Both the position numbers and the translations under genes were made by a program. 64,000 nucleotides of DNA from Thiotrichales bacterium (GTDB lineage: Bacteria; Pseudomonadota; Gammaproteobacteria; Francisellales; CACEW01): NCBI GenBank assembly GCA_947478175.1, contig CANJUQ010000006.1:22303-86302 (forward strand), given 5' to 3'. Shown piece by piece: positions 10,514-21,348 of this stretch. Position 1 is the first letter of the stretch, and each line of letters starts with the position of its first letter. The notes beneath the pieces are model-generated. The model made no database searches and was not told the DNA's origin. It saw only the letters and a program-made list of their open reading frames with translations.

Positions 10514-11472
10514 TTACCCTTATTAAAACCACACAACTCACCTCAGGGCAGCTAGATCAGCTTGAATTACTTTGCCAACGTTCTGAGAAAAAAGAAGGTT
10601 TTAGGACCCATTTTTATTGGAACGCCATGAGTGATCGTCCTGGCGATTTTTTCTCGGATTTCTTGCTGTATATCAACCAAGAATTGGTGGCTTGTGTTTC
10701 GCTATTTTTATTTGAAGAAGACGCCGTTGAAATCTGTGCACTGACTCATCCAGACCATCGAAAAAAAGGCTATTTTTATCGCTTATTTAGCGAAGCTCAA
10801 ATGGAAATATTTAATCTCGAATTGAAATATTGTTTGTTTTGCTGTCCTAAAAATTCAGCCTATGCCAAGCGTTTATTTGAACGCGTCAACGCCACTTATC
10901 AGTCCAGCGAAATCCAATTGATCATGACGCGAGAATGCCATGCGTTATTGGGCTCGAAAAATAAATCAGAAAGCCCAGAAAAAATTTCCCTCAAAAAAGC
11001 GCAATTGACTGATGCTAAAACTTTGGCTTATTTGGGCTCCCAATGTTTTTCAACCCATGAAACATCAGAATTAGAACGCATGGTGCAAATTCTTTCAGAA
11101 AAAAAACGTTCCGCTTTTATGGCGATTTATCAAAATAAAATCATTGGGAAAACCCACTGTATTAAATCTTCTCAAACTAATATTACTTTGCATGATTTTT
11201 GTTTATTGCCTGAGTTTCAAAATCAAGGCTTAGCCATGGCACTCTTAGAAAAAATACTGGCTCATTTTTTTCGTTACAACTGCGAAAACATTCGTATTCA
11301 TGCCTCTTCCAATCAGCAAGCCGCCCTTAAGCTTTATAAAAAAATAGGATTTCAAGAAGCTGAGACCATTGAATATTGGCGTTTAAATATTTCGCCTGAT
11401 TCTGAATCTGCAAATGCACTCGATGATTTTGATATGTCTGCCACTTCTTTTAATAGGCATGTGTTGCATTAG
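10510..11472 (+). CDS. GNAT-family N-acetyltransferase (tandem GNAT domains)
   Basis: [16 protein letters not shown] and [19 protein letters not shown] acetyl-CoA binding motifs; start overlaps uvrB stop. Confidence 0.8.
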   Translation: MITLIKTTQLTSGQLDQLELLCQRSEKKEGFRTHFYWNAMSDRPGDFFSDFLLYINQELVACVSLFLFEEDAVEICALTHPDHRKKGYFYRLFSEAQMEIFNLELKYCLFCCPKNSAYAKRLFERVNATYQSSEIQLIMTRECHALLGSKNKSESPEKISLKKAQLTDAKTLAYLGSQCFSTHETSELERMVQILSEKKRSAFMAIYQNKIIGKTHCIKSSQTNITLHDFCLLPEFQNQGLAMALLEKILAHFFRYNCENIRIHASSNQQAALKLYKKIGFQEAETIEYWRLNISPDSESANALDDFDMSATSFNRHVLH

Positions 11473-11483
11473 AAGCCTATCGA

Positions 11484-11508
11484 GGGCGAATACAAGATTC
11501 GCCCCTAC
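11484..11508 (-). repeat. REP-like GTAG hairpin
   Basis: Minus strand GTAGGGGCGAATCTTGTATTCGCCC; one of seven units in window. Confidence 0.8.
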
Positions 11509-11562
11509 ACCCTCATTCTTAAATATAAAGAACAAACAATAAATAAATTAAGGTAACTAAAC

Positions 11563-12456
11563 ATGGATGAAAACTTAAATTCTAATAACGATCTGCTTTC
11601 TAGCTTTATTTTCGACGAGCTGCCCATCCGCGGTGTGATCGTCAAATTAGATCAGGTTATCAAAACTATTTTTTCAACTCAGACTTATCCCCCTATTATT
11701 CAACAATTGCTTTCAGAGGCTTTGATTGCCGTCGTTATGCTATTTAGCCTGTCCAAAGAAAGCGGGAAAATGACGTTGCAATTTCAAAGCGAAAATGAAA
11801 AAAACCCAATTAAATTATTGTCCGTTCGTTGTACGTTTGATCGAAAGCTCAGAGCCTTGGCTCAATGGAACACGCCACTAGACAATTCGGCTTCTTTTTC
11901 TGATTTGATGGGCCATGGCCAGCTGGTCATGACATATCAGTCCGACAGTTCTCTCGATCAATTTCAAAGCATGATTCCTCTGACGGGAAATTCTCTGTCA
12001 GATTCTGTTGAAGCTTATTTCACTCAGTCAGATCAATTAAAAACCTATTTAAAAATTAGCTCTGGCAATCAAGAGCAAGATCAGCCTCAAATAGCTTCAG
12101 GGATCATGCTTCAGGTCATGCCAGAGTTATCTAACCAAGCTGACAAACAAGAAGAAAGTTTCATTCATGTCACTACGCTAGCTAAAACTCTCACAGATCT
12201 TGAGTTACTTAAAGACTCTCCTGAGACAATTTTAATTAAATTATTTAGCCAAGATCAGGTCCGTGTATTTGAACCTCGTGAGCTTTATTTTGGCTGCGGT
12301 TGTTCTCTAGAAAAAATGCAAGATGCCATTCGATCCATGGGCAAAACAGAAGCTTTGAAAATATTGGAAGAAGAAGGCTATCTCGAGGTAAAATGCGAGT
12401 TTTGCCAAACCCAGTTTTCGTTTGCCCAAAATGAAGTGGAGAAGCTTTTCTCATGA
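11563..12456 (+). CDS. hslO: Redox-regulated chaperone Hsp33
   Basis: C-terminal CxC...CxxC zinc motif (FGCGCSLEKMQDAIRSMG...VKCEFCQTQFSF). Confidence 0.94.
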   Translation: MDENLNSNNDLLSSFIFDELPIRGVIVKLDQVIKTIFSTQTYPPIIQQLLSEALIAVVMLFSLSKESGKMTLQFQSENEKNPIKLLSVRCTFDRKLRALAQWNTPLDNSASFSDLMGHGQLVMTYQSDSSLDQFQSMIPLTGNSLSDSVEAYFTQSDQLKTYLKISSGNQEQDQPQIASGIMLQVMPELSNQADKQEESFIHVTTLAKTLTDLELLKDSPETILIKLFSQDQVRVFEPRELYFGCGCSLEKMQDAIRSMGKTEALKILEEEGYLEVKCEFCQTQFSFAQNEVEKLFS

Positions 12457-13910
12457 TTAAAATAAATAAATATAACAAAAGCCTGCCGGTCTTTTTCGGG
12501 ACAGAAATGTGGGAACGTTATGGTTTTTATGTCGTCCAATCTTTATTGGCTTTATATCTGACCTTACAAGTCCATATGCCCGATGAAAAAATTTATACCC
12601 TCGTCGGGTCCTTTACGGCGTTGACTTATATCTCACCCATCATTGGCGGCTGGATTGCGGACCATTTTTTAGGCCAGAAAAAAGCTGTTTTGGCGGGAGG
12701 CGTCGTCTTATTCTTGGCTTATCTGCTCCTAACTTTTTCGCTATCTCTTAATCATTTGATTTTGTCGTTTGCCAGCATTGCAATGGGAACCGGACTATTA
12801 AAACCTAATATTTCGTCTCTACTGGGTCGACAATATCTTCCTAATGACCCCAAGAGAAATTCAGCATTTACGATTTTTTATTTGGGAATTACCGCAGGGA
12901 TTATTTTAGGAACGACGCTGCCGAGCCAATTACAAATTTGGCTTGGCTGGCGGGCTTGTTTTTTCAGTGCCGCCATTGGGGCTTTGCTGTCTATTTTTGT
13001 TTTTTGGACCGGCACAAAATTATTAAATATTCCCGAGTATGCCGTTTTAAAATATTCCGCGGGAATTAACTGGCTCGCAGCACTTGGCCTGATTTTTTTA
13101 TCTTATTTTATTTTCTATCTAGTGCTTTCTCATCCTAATATTGCCAATGCTTTTTTTATCCTAGTGGTCATTTGGGCTGTTTTAATCGTTTTAAAAATTG
13201 CCTTTTTTAAAGAGCAGAAAGATCAGCGTAGAAAAACACTGTCTTTATTAATTTTATTTGCCGTCTCAACTTGTTTTTGGGCATTTTATTTCGAAATGTT
13301 CATGATGCTGACTTTATTTATTACCCGCGCTGTTAATCCCATCGTTCTGGGCATCCGTTTTCCAGCGCCATACTATGTCACCGTAGAAAGCGTCGGCATG
13401 ATTTTCTTTGGAGTGTTTTTATCCAAACTTTGGACCCGAGAAACTTATAAAAATATTGCTTTCTCAATCAGCATTAAATTTATGATCGCGATTGTTTTTA
13501 TCTTATTGGCCTATGGGGTTATTTTAATTTCTTCGAGTAATACCTCTATAGATTTGATCTCAGCCTGGCCGATTTTGTTTGCTTATCTTTTAATTTCTTT
13601 GGCAGAGCTAATGCTATCCCCGATTGGCTTAGCTGCCGTAACGCGTCTAGCCGGCCCGAAAGTCGTCAGTACTTTAATGGGTGTATTTTTTGTGTCTTTA
13701 GGCATTGGTGGATTTCTGTCAGGACAGCTGGCTAAACTCGCGGCCATTGAATCTACTTCAGCCAATTTGACCCAGATTAAATCCGCTTATTTTCATGGGT
13801 TCTCAATCTTAAGCCTGATCTTAATCGCTGTATTGATTTTGACGGGGTTGGCTTGTTGGGGTGTTAAAAAACTCAGTCAAAATATCGCCTGGGAAGATAT
13901 TGGGGCGTGA
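12453..13910 (+). CDS. POT-family proton-dependent oligopeptide transporter
   Basis: FFGTEMWERYGFYVVQSLLALYL signature, many TM helices, GTGLLKPNISSLLG. Confidence 0.9.
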   Translation: MIKINKYNKSLPVFFGTEMWERYGFYVVQSLLALYLTLQVHMPDEKIYTLVGSFTALTYISPIIGGWIADHFLGQKKAVLAGGVVLFLAYLLLTFSLSLNHLILSFASIAMGTGLLKPNISSLLGRQYLPNDPKRNSAFTIFYLGITAGIILGTTLPSQLQIWLGWRACFFSAAIGALLSIFVFWTGTKLLNIPEYAVLKYSAGINWLAALGLIFLSYFIFYLVLSHPNIANAFFILVVIWAVLIVLKIAFFKEQKDQRRKTLSLLILFAVSTCFWAFYFEMFMMLTLFITRAVNPIVLGIRFPAPYYVTVESVGMIFFGVFLSKLWTRETYKNIAFSISIKFMIAIVFILLAYGVILISSSNTSIDLISAWPILFAYLLISLAELMLSPIGLAAVTRLAGPKVVSTLMGVFFVSLGIGGFLSGQLAKLAAIESTSANLTQIKSAYFHGFSILSLILIAVLILTGLACWGVKKLSQNIAWEDIGA

Positions 13911-13991
13911 TTTAATGACCGCCTTGCATCCATCGATCGTGTCGTGTTAGTAGAGTCGCTCCTTAAAACCCAACCCCAGTGATGCCAGCCC

Positions 13992-14648
13992 ATGCCAACT
14001 GTTTTATTTGATTTTGACTCTACTTTAATTCGATGCGAAAGCCTGGAAGAAATTTGTGCTGAATATCTCGATGACGACACCCGCCGAGATATTTCTTTAA
14101 TTACCCAGGCCGGCATGGAAGGAAAAATTTCTTTTGCTGAATCTCTCTCTATGCGACTCAAACTGGCCCAGCCAACTAAAACCGCCATTGAAAAATTTAC
14201 AGCGAACCCAGAACTTTATTTAACTCACGGTATGAAAGATTTAATCAAATCACTGTCCACTCGCTGCGACATTTGGGTGATTTCAGGTGGCTTAGTCGAT
14301 GTTATTTACCCCTTCGCTGAAGCCGTGAATATTCCCAGAGAACGAGTACGGGGAATCACGGGCCGATGGGATGGTGAAATTTTTCATCTCAAAAAATCAG
14401 ACCCCTTTGTGTCTGGGAAAATCGAAGGCTGCCAAGCCTTGGTTCGACATTGGAAATCCCCTACACTCGCCGTCGGCGATGGGATTACCGATTTTGCGCT
14501 GTATCAAGAAGGCCTAGTGAATCACTTTCTTCCTTATACAGAACATGTCACTCGTGATTTTGTTAAAACAGAAAAGCTCACTCCCATTCGCAATGTCTAC
14601 GAATTAAAATCTGCTATTGACTCTATCCTCGAGGCTGCTACGTCATGA
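13992..14648 (+). CDS. HAD-family phosphoserine phosphatase-like protein
   Basis: LFDFDSTLIRCESLEEI, VISGGLVDVI, AVGDGITDFAL. Confidence 0.85.
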   Translation: MPTVLFDFDSTLIRCESLEEICAEYLDDDTRRDISLITQAGMEGKISFAESLSMRLKLAQPTKTAIEKFTANPELYLTHGMKDLIKSLSTRCDIWVISGGLVDVIYPFAEAVNIPRERVRGITGRWDGEIFHLKKSDPFVSGKIEGCQALVRHWKSPTLAVGDGITDFALYQEGLVNHFLPYTEHVTRDFVKTEKLTPIRNVYELKSAIDSILEAATS

Positions 14649-15967
14649 AAAAAATTATTACTTTGAGCATCACTGCTTTTTTAACTACTTCTGTATTTTC
14701 TGTATTTGCTACAACAGCAACGTCTACTGTCACTACTATGCCAGTTTCTACACTCACTTCTAATAGCCCAGTACCTTTAAATAGCTACGGCGCGGTCGAC
14801 ATGAAAGCCAATGTACCCTTGTCTGCTCAAGTCCCTGCTAAACCCACTGGATTTGTAGACCCTGTCGTCACGCCTCTTTCAACTATTTTTTCTAAAAATG
14901 TCCCGATTCCCCCTAGCTTAAATAGCAAAAGCTATTTGCTCATGGATGCCAATACAGGCGCAGTCATTGCGACTAACAATCCCAATGAAAGATTGGCTCC
15001 AGCGTCTTTAACAAAACTCATGCTGCTTTACATTGCTGAACAAGAACTAGCCCAGGGGCAAATTCACTTAGACGACATGGTGACTGTGCAACCCGTTGCT
15101 TGGGCAACCGGGGGTTCTCGTATGTTCTTAAAACCGGGTGCTCAAGTTGCCGTCAGAGATTTAATTTCTGGAATCATTGTCGACTCAGGCAATGACGCTG
15201 CTGTCACGCTCGCTTTACATATGGCTGGGACACAAGACGCCATGGTGAATCTCATGAATCAGCAAGCAGCTCAGCTAGGCATGACCAACACACATTTCTC
15301 AGATGTCATGGGTCTTCCTGCTCCGAACCATTATTCGACAGCTTATGATTTTGGCTTGCTCGCCAGTGCAATCGTCACTCAATATCCACAATATTTATCT
15401 TGGTATGGCCAAAAATGGTTTAGCTACAACGGCATTAAGCAACCCAATTTTAATAAACTTTTATTTATTTACCCTTATGCCCAAGGCTTAAAAACAGGGT
15501 CCACTAGTAGCGCAGGATTCTCTTTAGTTTCAGCCGCCAAAATGCCAAATAACAATATGCAATTGGTCGGCATTGTTTTAAATACTCCAAGTGGCGATGA
15601 TTCAGCCGCAGATAGCAAAGCATTATTAACTTATGGCTTTAATTTTTTCACCACTAAAAAAATCTATGACGCGGGTCAAACTTTAAATTCAGCTCGCGTG
15701 TATTTTGGCCAAGATAAACAAACGCCCGTAGGTTTAAGCAGTGCTCTTAATGTCACGTTACCCAGCTCTGTTACAGCCGAACTTTCTGCCAAACTCACGC
15801 TACAACCCAGACTAGAAGCACCGATTACACAAAATCAAACTGTCGGTAAAATCGATATTTTATTAAATAACCAAGTCATCGAATCCGTTCCAGCGGTCGC
15901 TTTAAAAGCCAATCCAAGCGGAAGTATCTGGCGAAGAATATCTGATCAAATTTCGAGTTGGTTTTAA
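14645..15967 (+). CDS. dacA: D-alanyl-D-alanine carboxypeptidase (PBP5/6 family)
   Basis: Signal peptide, PASLTKLM (SxxK), SGNDAAV (SxN), KTGS motifs. Confidence 0.92.
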   Translation: MKKIITLSITAFLTTSVFSVFATTATSTVTTMPVSTLTSNSPVPLNSYGAVDMKANVPLSAQVPAKPTGFVDPVVTPLSTIFSKNVPIPPSLNSKSYLLMDANTGAVIATNNPNERLAPASLTKLMLLYIAEQELAQGQIHLDDMVTVQPVAWATGGSRMFLKPGAQVAVRDLISGIIVDSGNDAAVTLALHMAGTQDAMVNLMNQQAAQLGMTNTHFSDVMGLPAPNHYSTAYDFGLLASAIVTQYPQYLSWYGQKWFSYNGIKQPNFNKLLFIYPYAQGLKTGSTSSAGFSLVSAAKMPNNNMQLVGIVLNTPSGDDSAADSKALLTYGFNFFTTKKIYDAGQTLNSARVYFGQDKQTPVGLSSALNVTLPSSVTAELSAKLTLQPRLEAPITQNQTVGKIDILLNNQVIESVPAVALKANPSGSIWRRISDQISSWF

Positions 15968-15986
15968 AAAAACTCTGCTAATATCC

Positions 15987-16010
15987 GCCCCCGAAACGGG
16001 GGCTTACTTT
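15987..16010 (+). terminator. Rho-independent terminator-like hairpin after dacA
   Basis: gcccccgaaacgggggc followed by ttactttgctt. Confidence 0.55.
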
Positions 16011-16122
16011 GCTTAGCTTTTATTTAAATTTCTTGCTTCGTATACTCCGTTCCAGTCTGTCTCTTGTGAGGCAGCCCGATGAAAAAGGATTTTTTATCGG
16101 TATCACCAAGGGGGTATTTATT

Positions 16123-16212
16123 ATGCAATCGATCACACTTAATCTCTTAAATATATCAAGAGAAACACCATTAGAGTTATCTTATAGCTGTAATTGTATT
16201 TCGACTGACTAG
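16123..16212 (+). CDS. Short ORF (29 aa) MQSITLNLLNISRETPLELSYSCNCISTD
   Basis: Purine-rich SD-like aaggggg about 7 nt upstream of ATG; shorter than the ORF-track cutoff as a standalone ORF. Confidence 0.35.
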   Translation: MQSITLNLLNISRETPLELSYSCNCISTD

Positions 16213-16248
16213 TGGTTTAAAAGACTAAAAGTCTCACTGACTTTCTAA

Positions 16249-16301
16249 GCCGCCACGCCCAATTTAATAGAATTAAATTAAGTGCGATTGGCGGCATTTT
16301 T
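16249..16301 (+). promoter_or_regulatory. Leader hairpin/terminator-like element upstream of the orphan 466 aa gene
   Basis: GCCGCCA...TGGCGGC outer stem with inner AATTTAAT/ATTAAATT stem and T-rich tail. Confidence 0.6.
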
Positions 16302-16378
16302 ATGCCTCCCTGTTAGACATTAATTGGCAACTTTGAAAAAGGATACGGGCCCAATTTAATTTTGAGGAGTGCGGTCCC

Positions 16379-17779
16379 ATGTTCATTGAAGCTATTACTT
16401 CTAATTTAAAAAATTCAGTAACCCTTAGAAACTCAGAAGATCCTCCAAACCCCTATCTGGAACCTGTCCGATGGAAAAATATTTCTTACCGCGTTAGACG
16501 GGTGAACCCTGAACTCGCCAATATTATCGACATGCTATCCCTCGAAGAAGGTTATGCTGGCTACATTGTACGATATCCGTTTGGACAAAAAATTCTTGAA
16601 AAAGGCGTTCTTCAAATACCCAACCCGTCAGGCGAATTCTTGTCCATCCATCATCCCAATCAGGATTCAAGCATTCAAAAAGACCTTGCTTATATCCGAG
16701 GCATGCCCGTTGGCTTAGTCTTGAGCAAAAGTATTGAAATGTTTCTATCTATCAATGGCCGTGAGACTCCTTTTAGCATCATGGGCCAGGGGAAAATTTT
16801 TGGGATTTGGGCTTTTTTAAATCGCGATATCTCTTGTGAACGCGGCAATATGTGGCACATCACTTCAGGTGCTCGTTCTCTTTTTATGCTCCCAAAACTG
16901 ACCGACAGCGCTTCCCATAAAAGATTGCAACGTTATTGCGGCATTGTGGCTCCTGTACCTAAAACTTTTTCGTCACATGGCAGTATTTTTACTGAGTTAG
17001 CGCAGAAACACGGCCCCCGTGAAAACGTTCATTGGTCGGCTGAGCTTCTATTTTTTTCAGCCCCCTGGGTTCGCCGACAGAAAGATCCTCTTTGGCAAGC
17101 GCTGAGGCTTTTTTTATATCAATCTGCTTGGGATTCCACTGCCTATCTACGAAATCAATTTATCTATGATGTCGAGCTCTATGCCGCCATTGAAAATAAT
17201 AATTTAAAACCCGACCCTTATCTCGTCGATACGGCTCGTCACGTGCTAAGCCTAGCAACACGAACTCAAACGGGAACTGGATTTGGAGTCGCCATGAATG
17301 ACGATGCCGCGCCTATTTCTTTTTTACAAAAAATTTACCTAGATATTTATGACTTGCCTTACGCCCCAACCCTGATGCAGCCCACTTATATTCAAAACCC
17401 CAATCACCAACCTATTTATTATTCTCTCCATGTCCCAACTCTAGGCGGCTATTCCCCTAAAGGACGCAAACTAGCCAGTAAAAAATACAATCTTAAAGAG
17501 CTCAAATATATTCTTCAAAAAACTATCAAAGCTTTCTCAGAAAACTCTTTTGAATTACATGAGTCCCCAGTATCTCTCTATAACATTACTAAGAATCTTT
17601 CTATTCGTTATTTTCATACCGAAGAAGATAGCTTTGGAGAGATTGAACACGCTCGAAAAATCATAGATTCAGACCCCCAACTTCAAGCGCATTTGAATAA
17701 TCACCCCATCCATGATTTTTGTGAAACCAGCTTATTTCTCTGCGGTGTTATCCAGCTGTCTTTCAATAATTTTAAATAG
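16379..17779 (+). CDS. Orphan conserved-looking hypothetical protein (466 aa)
   Basis: Long ORF with SD (ttgaggag) and independent leader hairpin; no family recognised. Confidence 0.8.
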   Translation: MFIEAITSNLKNSVTLRNSEDPPNPYLEPVRWKNISYRVRRVNPELANIIDMLSLEEGYAGYIVRYPFGQKILEKGVLQIPNPSGEFLSIHHPNQDSSIQKDLAYIRGMPVGLVLSKSIEMFLSINGRETPFSIMGQGKIFGIWAFLNRDISCERGNMWHITSGARSLFMLPKLTDSASHKRLQRYCGIVAPVPKTFSSHGSIFTELAQKHGPRENVHWSAELLFFSAPWVRRQKDPLWQALRLFLYQSAWDSTAYLRNQFIYDVELYAAIENNNLKPDPYLVDTARHVLSLATRTQTGTGFGVAMNDDAAPISFLQKIYLDIYDLPYAPTLMQPTYIQNPNHQPIYYSLHVPTLGGYSPKGRKLASKKYNLKELKYILQKTIKAFSENSFELHESPVSLYNITKNLSIRYFHTEEDSFGEIEHARKIIDSDPQLQAHLNNHPIHDFCETSLFLCGVIQLSFNNFK

Positions 17780-17853
17780 CTTTTAAATAATTGAATACGG
17801 GCGACCTATCTGGTATAAAGACGCCCTTTTTACGGATCGAGTAAGGAACTATT

Positions 17854-18090
17854 GTGGCAAAAGTTTGTCAATTAACGGGTAAGAGACCCATGGTTGGAAA
17901 TAAAGTTTCCCATGCCAATAACAAAACCAAGCGTCGTTTTCTGCCAAATTTGCAGTTTCATCGCTTTTGGGTTCCCAGTGAGAATCGCTATGTGAAACTA
18001 CGTGTTTCCTGCAAAGCAATGCGCACTATCGACAAAAATGGCATCGAAGTTGTCTTAGCTGAGATGCTCGCCAACGGCGTCAAATTTTAA
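17854..18090 (+). CDS. rpmB: 50S ribosomal protein L28
   Basis: GTG start; [34 protein letters not shown]. Confidence 0.98.
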   Translation: MAKVCQLTGKRPMVGNKVSHANNKTKRRFLPNLQFHRFWVPSENRYVKLRVSCKAMRTIDKNGIEVVLAEMLANGVKF

Positions 18091-18122
18091 TTTTAAGTTT
18101 TTAGAATCTAAGGAGTCCTTCC

Positions 18123-18293
18123 ATGGCCAAGAAAGGAAAAGTTGAAAAAATTCGTATGGTTTCTTCTGCAGGGACTGGACATTTTTATACAACTCAAAAA
18201 AATAAACAAAATACCCCAGACAAACTAGAGCTTTCTAAGTTTGACCCCGTAGTTCGTAAGCATGTGGCTTATAAAGAATCCAAAATCAAATAA
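18123..18293 (+). CDS. rpmG: 50S ribosomal protein L33
   Basis: 56 aa [56 protein letters not shown]; absent from ORF track because of length cutoff. Confidence 0.97.
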   Translation: MAKKGKVEKIRMVSSAGTGHFYTTQKNKQNTPDKLELSKFDPVVRKHVAYKESKIK

Positions 18294-18331
18294 TTAATTT
18301 TTTGATTTAGATAAAATTATCAAATTGTAAG

Positions 18332-18355
18332 AGCGGCCAGCAGGTCGCTTTTTTT
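18332..18355 (+). terminator. Rho-independent terminator of rpmB-rpmG
   Basis: agcggccagcaggtcgct followed by ttttttt. Confidence 0.8.
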
Positions 18356-18434
18356 ATTTTTATTGAACAATCAAGATATCTCGATAAAATCCAGCCCCAC
18401 TTGAAACCAGCCATGGATGACTTGAAGGATTAAT

Positions 18435-18722
18435 ATGAATTTTTCTGAACTTCTGCGATATCGAGTTTCTTTGATAAATGTCTTTGAAGAATACGGCGTG
18501 GCTTCTCCTCGAGTTTTTGGCTCAACAGTAAGCGGCTCAGCTACCACTGAGAGCGATGTCGATTTTTTGGTTTCATGGCCTGTTCAACACAGCCTAATAG
18601 ACAGAATTAGATTAAAAAACAGACTTGAATCTATTTTAAGTACACACGTAGATTTACTTACAGATCAGACGATTCACCCCTTGATCCGCGAATCTGTCAC
18701 TCGGGAAGCAAGACCCATATGA
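18435..18722 (+). CDS. MNT-type nucleotidyltransferase antitoxin (MntA-like)
   Basis: VFGSTVSGSATTESDVDFLV (GSx10DxD). Confidence 0.88.
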   Translation: MNFSELLRYRVSLINVFEEYGVASPRVFGSTVSGSATTESDVDFLVSWPVQHSLIDRIRLKNRLESILSTHVDLLTDQTIHPLIRESVTREARPI

Positions 18723-19066
18723 AAGATCCTCGCTTGTATCTAACGCATATCTTGGAATGTGTTGAACGTATTGAGCTTTACACAAAAGATGGAAAAGAAG
18801 AATTCTTAGCCAGTATTCAAATTCAGGATTCCGTTTATCGGAATTTTGAAATTATTGGAGAGGCCAGCAAACGGGTTTCCATTGAAATGAAAACGATCTC
18901 ACCTGAAGTTCCATGGAAAGATATCGCTGGATTTAGGGATGTCTTAATTCACCAGTATGACGGCATAGACCCTAATGAAGTCTGGGCCGTCATAGCAGAA
19001 TATTTGCCTGGTTTAAAAGTTTCTTTAGTTAGATTAATGGCTCTAGCCAAGATCCAAGCGCAATAA
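18719..19066 (+). CDS. HEPN-domain toxin (HepT-like, DUF86)
   Basis: FRDVLIHQYDGID (Rx4H HEPN motif); overlaps MNT gene by 4 nt. Confidence 0.88.
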   Translation: MKDPRLYLTHILECVERIELYTKDGKEEFLASIQIQDSVYRNFEIIGEASKRVSIEMKTISPEVPWKDIAGFRDVLIHQYDGIDPNEVWAVIAEYLPGLKVSLVRLMALAKIQAQ

Positions 19067-19075
19067 GCTTTTCCC

Positions 19076-19597
19076 CTACGATTTCACCCATTCTGTGAAC
19101 ACACAGTCATGATCATTCTCAGCATCTTTCCCATAGAATTCAGACTGGCTTAATTTCCAAAGATTTTTATTAAATTCTGGAAAAAACGCATCGCCATTAG
19201 CTATCTCAGCGTCTACTTGGGTTAGGTATAACTTCGAAGCGATTGGCAAAAATAATTGATAAATCTGCTCGCCCCCAATGATCATAATTTCTGGGTCTTC
19301 CCATGTCTCTAGAACTTTTAAAGATTCTAAAGACTCTAATAATTTAACAGCCTCTTGAAGATCATGAACAATCTCGACCCCTTCAAATTTAAAATTTAAA
19401 TCTCTTGTCAGAACAATATTTCGTCTTTTGGGTAACGCTCTCCCAATAGATTCAAATGTTTTACGGCCCATTAAAACAGGCTTACCTAGAGTCAATGCTC
19501 GAAAATGGGCGAGATCTTTTTTTAGAGTCCAGGGAAGTTTGCCCTGACAACCAATGACATAATTTTTAGATAACGCAGCAATCAAAGAAATTTTCAT
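19076..19597 (-). CDS. folA: Dihydrofolate reductase
   Basis: MKISLIAALSKNYVIGCQGKLPWTLKKDLAHF, VLMGRKTFESIGRALPKRRNIVLTR. Confidence 0.96.
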   Translation of the reverse strand: MKISLIAALSKNYVIGCQGKLPWTLKKDLAHFRALTLGKPVLMGRKTFESIGRALPKRRNIVLTRDLNFKFEGVEIVHDLQEAVKLLESLESLKVLETWEDPEIMIIGGEQIYQLFLPIASKLYLTQVDAEIANGDAFFPEFNKNLWKLSQSEFYGKDAENDHDCVFTEWVKS

Positions 19598-19612
19598 ATT
19601 TTTTTAATCTAA

Positions 19613-20407
19613 TCAAACCGCAATCGGCGCTTTAATAGACTCATGATATCGATAGTTAACTAATTCAAAATCTTCTAAGCCATAACTAAAAATATCTTTA
19701 GGCCGTCTTTTAATTCTTAAAGTCGGCAATGGGAAAGGCTGACGAGAAAGCTGCTTAGCAACCTGCTCATAGTGATTCGAATAAATATGGCAGTCACCAC
19801 CAGACCACACAAAGTCACCCGGCTCTAAATCACACTGTTGCGCAATCATGCAAGTTAATAGGGCATACGACGCAATATTAAAAGGCACGCCCAAGAACGC
19901 ATCCGCTGATCTTTGCATCAACTGGCAAGAAAGCCTTCCATTGGCGACATAAAACTGAAAAAAGGCATGACAAGGTGGCAAGGCCATTTTGTCTAATTCC
20001 CCCACATTCCAAGCAGACACAATCATTCGCCTGGAATCCGGATTGGTTTTAATCTGAGAAATTAAATCACTGATTTGATCAATCACGCGACCATCAGCCG
20101 TTTTCCAAGAACGCCATTGAGAACCATAAACAGGACCAAGATTGCCATTCTCATCCGCCCATTCGTCCCAGATATGCACGCCGTTCTCGACTAAATATTT
20201 AATATTCGTATCGCCATTGAGAAACCATAAGAGCTCACAAATCACGCCTTTCATAAATAATTTCTTAGTTGTCATGGCGGGAAAACTTTGACCCAAATCA
20301 AATCGCATCTGATGACCAAAAATACTTAAAGTCCCTGTCCCAGTTCGATCTTTTTTCTCAGCGCCTTCGTTTTTAATACGGCGTAAAAAATCTAAATAAG
20401 TTTTCAT
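19613..20407 (-). CDS. thyA: Thymidylate synthase
   Basis: [11 protein letters not shown] start; [13 protein letters not shown] active site, [19 protein letters not shown]. Confidence 0.97.
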   Translation of the reverse strand: MKTYLDFLRRIKNEGAEKKDRTGTGTLSIFGHQMRFDLGQSFPAMTTKKLFMKGVICELLWFLNGDTNIKYLVENGVHIWDEWADENGNLGPVYGSQWRSWKTADGRVIDQISDLISQIKTNPDSRRMIVSAWNVGELDKMALPPCHAFFQFYVANGRLSCQLMQRSADAFLGVPFNIASYALLTCMIAQQCDLEPGDFVWSGGDCHIYSNHYEQVAKQLSRQPFPLPTLRIKRRPKDIFSYGLEDFELVNYRYHESIKAPIAV

Positions 20408-21219
20408 GATTTTTTTTCTCCCTCTAAACAATAAGATCTAAAAAATATCAAAAGACCCAGAATTAACATGGGAATGCACAATAACTGGCCCATGGTGAGC
20501 CATCCAAATCCAACAAAGCCCAGCTGGGCATCGGGCTGTCTAAAAAATTCCAGAAAAAATCTAATTAATCCATAACAGATTAAAAATAATCCTGACACTC
20601 TCATTCGAGGACGAGGTTTTCGAGAATAAATCCAGAGAATTAAAAACAATAAAATCCCTTCACCTGCGAATTCAAATAACTCTGACGGATATCTGGGATC
20701 AGGCCCTCCGTTGGGATACACCATGCCAATCCAGTTAGCTATCTGGGGTGAGTTAATTACTCGGCCAAATAATTCGCCATTGATAAAATTCCCAATTCGT
20801 CCCGCAGCTAAGCCAATTGGGACCAAAGGCGCATAGAAATCCATGACATCGAAAAAATAAAAATTATGTTTTTTGGCTAATAAATAAGCCGCTAGTAAAA
20901 CCCCTAATAATCCTCCATGAAACGACATGCCACCGTCCCATAAATAAAAAATCTCTAACGGATGATGAGCGTAATACATCAAGTTATAAAACAAAACATA
21001 GCCAATCCTACCGCCTAGAATCACCCCAATGGCGCCGTAAAATAACCCATCTGTGACCCACTCTTGTTTTCTTAAAGCCGGCTGCCAGGGTTGCTTAGAT
21101 CTGAGAGATCCCAGAATCCAAACGCCCAAAAACCCAATGATGTACATCAGGCCATACCAATGAATTTTAAAAGGCCCCAAAGCAAGGGCGATGGGATTAA
21201 TTTCGGGGTAAGTCAGCAT
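20404..21219 (-). CDS. lgt: Prolipoprotein diacylglyceryl transferase
   Basis: [27 protein letters not shown] motifs. Confidence 0.97.
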   Translation of the reverse strand: MLTYPEINPIALALGPFKIHWYGLMYIIGFLGVWILGSLRSKQPWQPALRKQEWVTDGLFYGAIGVILGGRIGYVLFYNLMYYAHHPLEIFYLWDGGMSFHGGLLGVLLAAYLLAKKHNFYFFDVMDFYAPLVPIGLAAGRIGNFINGELFGRVINSPQIANWIGMVYPNGGPDPRYPSELFEFAGEGILLFLILWIYSRKPRPRMRVSGLFLICYGLIRFFLEFFRQPDAQLGFVGFGWLTMGQLLCIPMLILGLLIFFRSYCLEGEKKS

Positions 21220-21348
21220 GGGGGCAATAGTAATTTACACAGATAAAAAGGGCCGAGACTTTAACATTGAGGCTTTTGAAATACGAATGAAAATTAAACA
21301 ATAAAGAACCTTGACTATGTATATCAAATAATATACAAATACGCTCTC

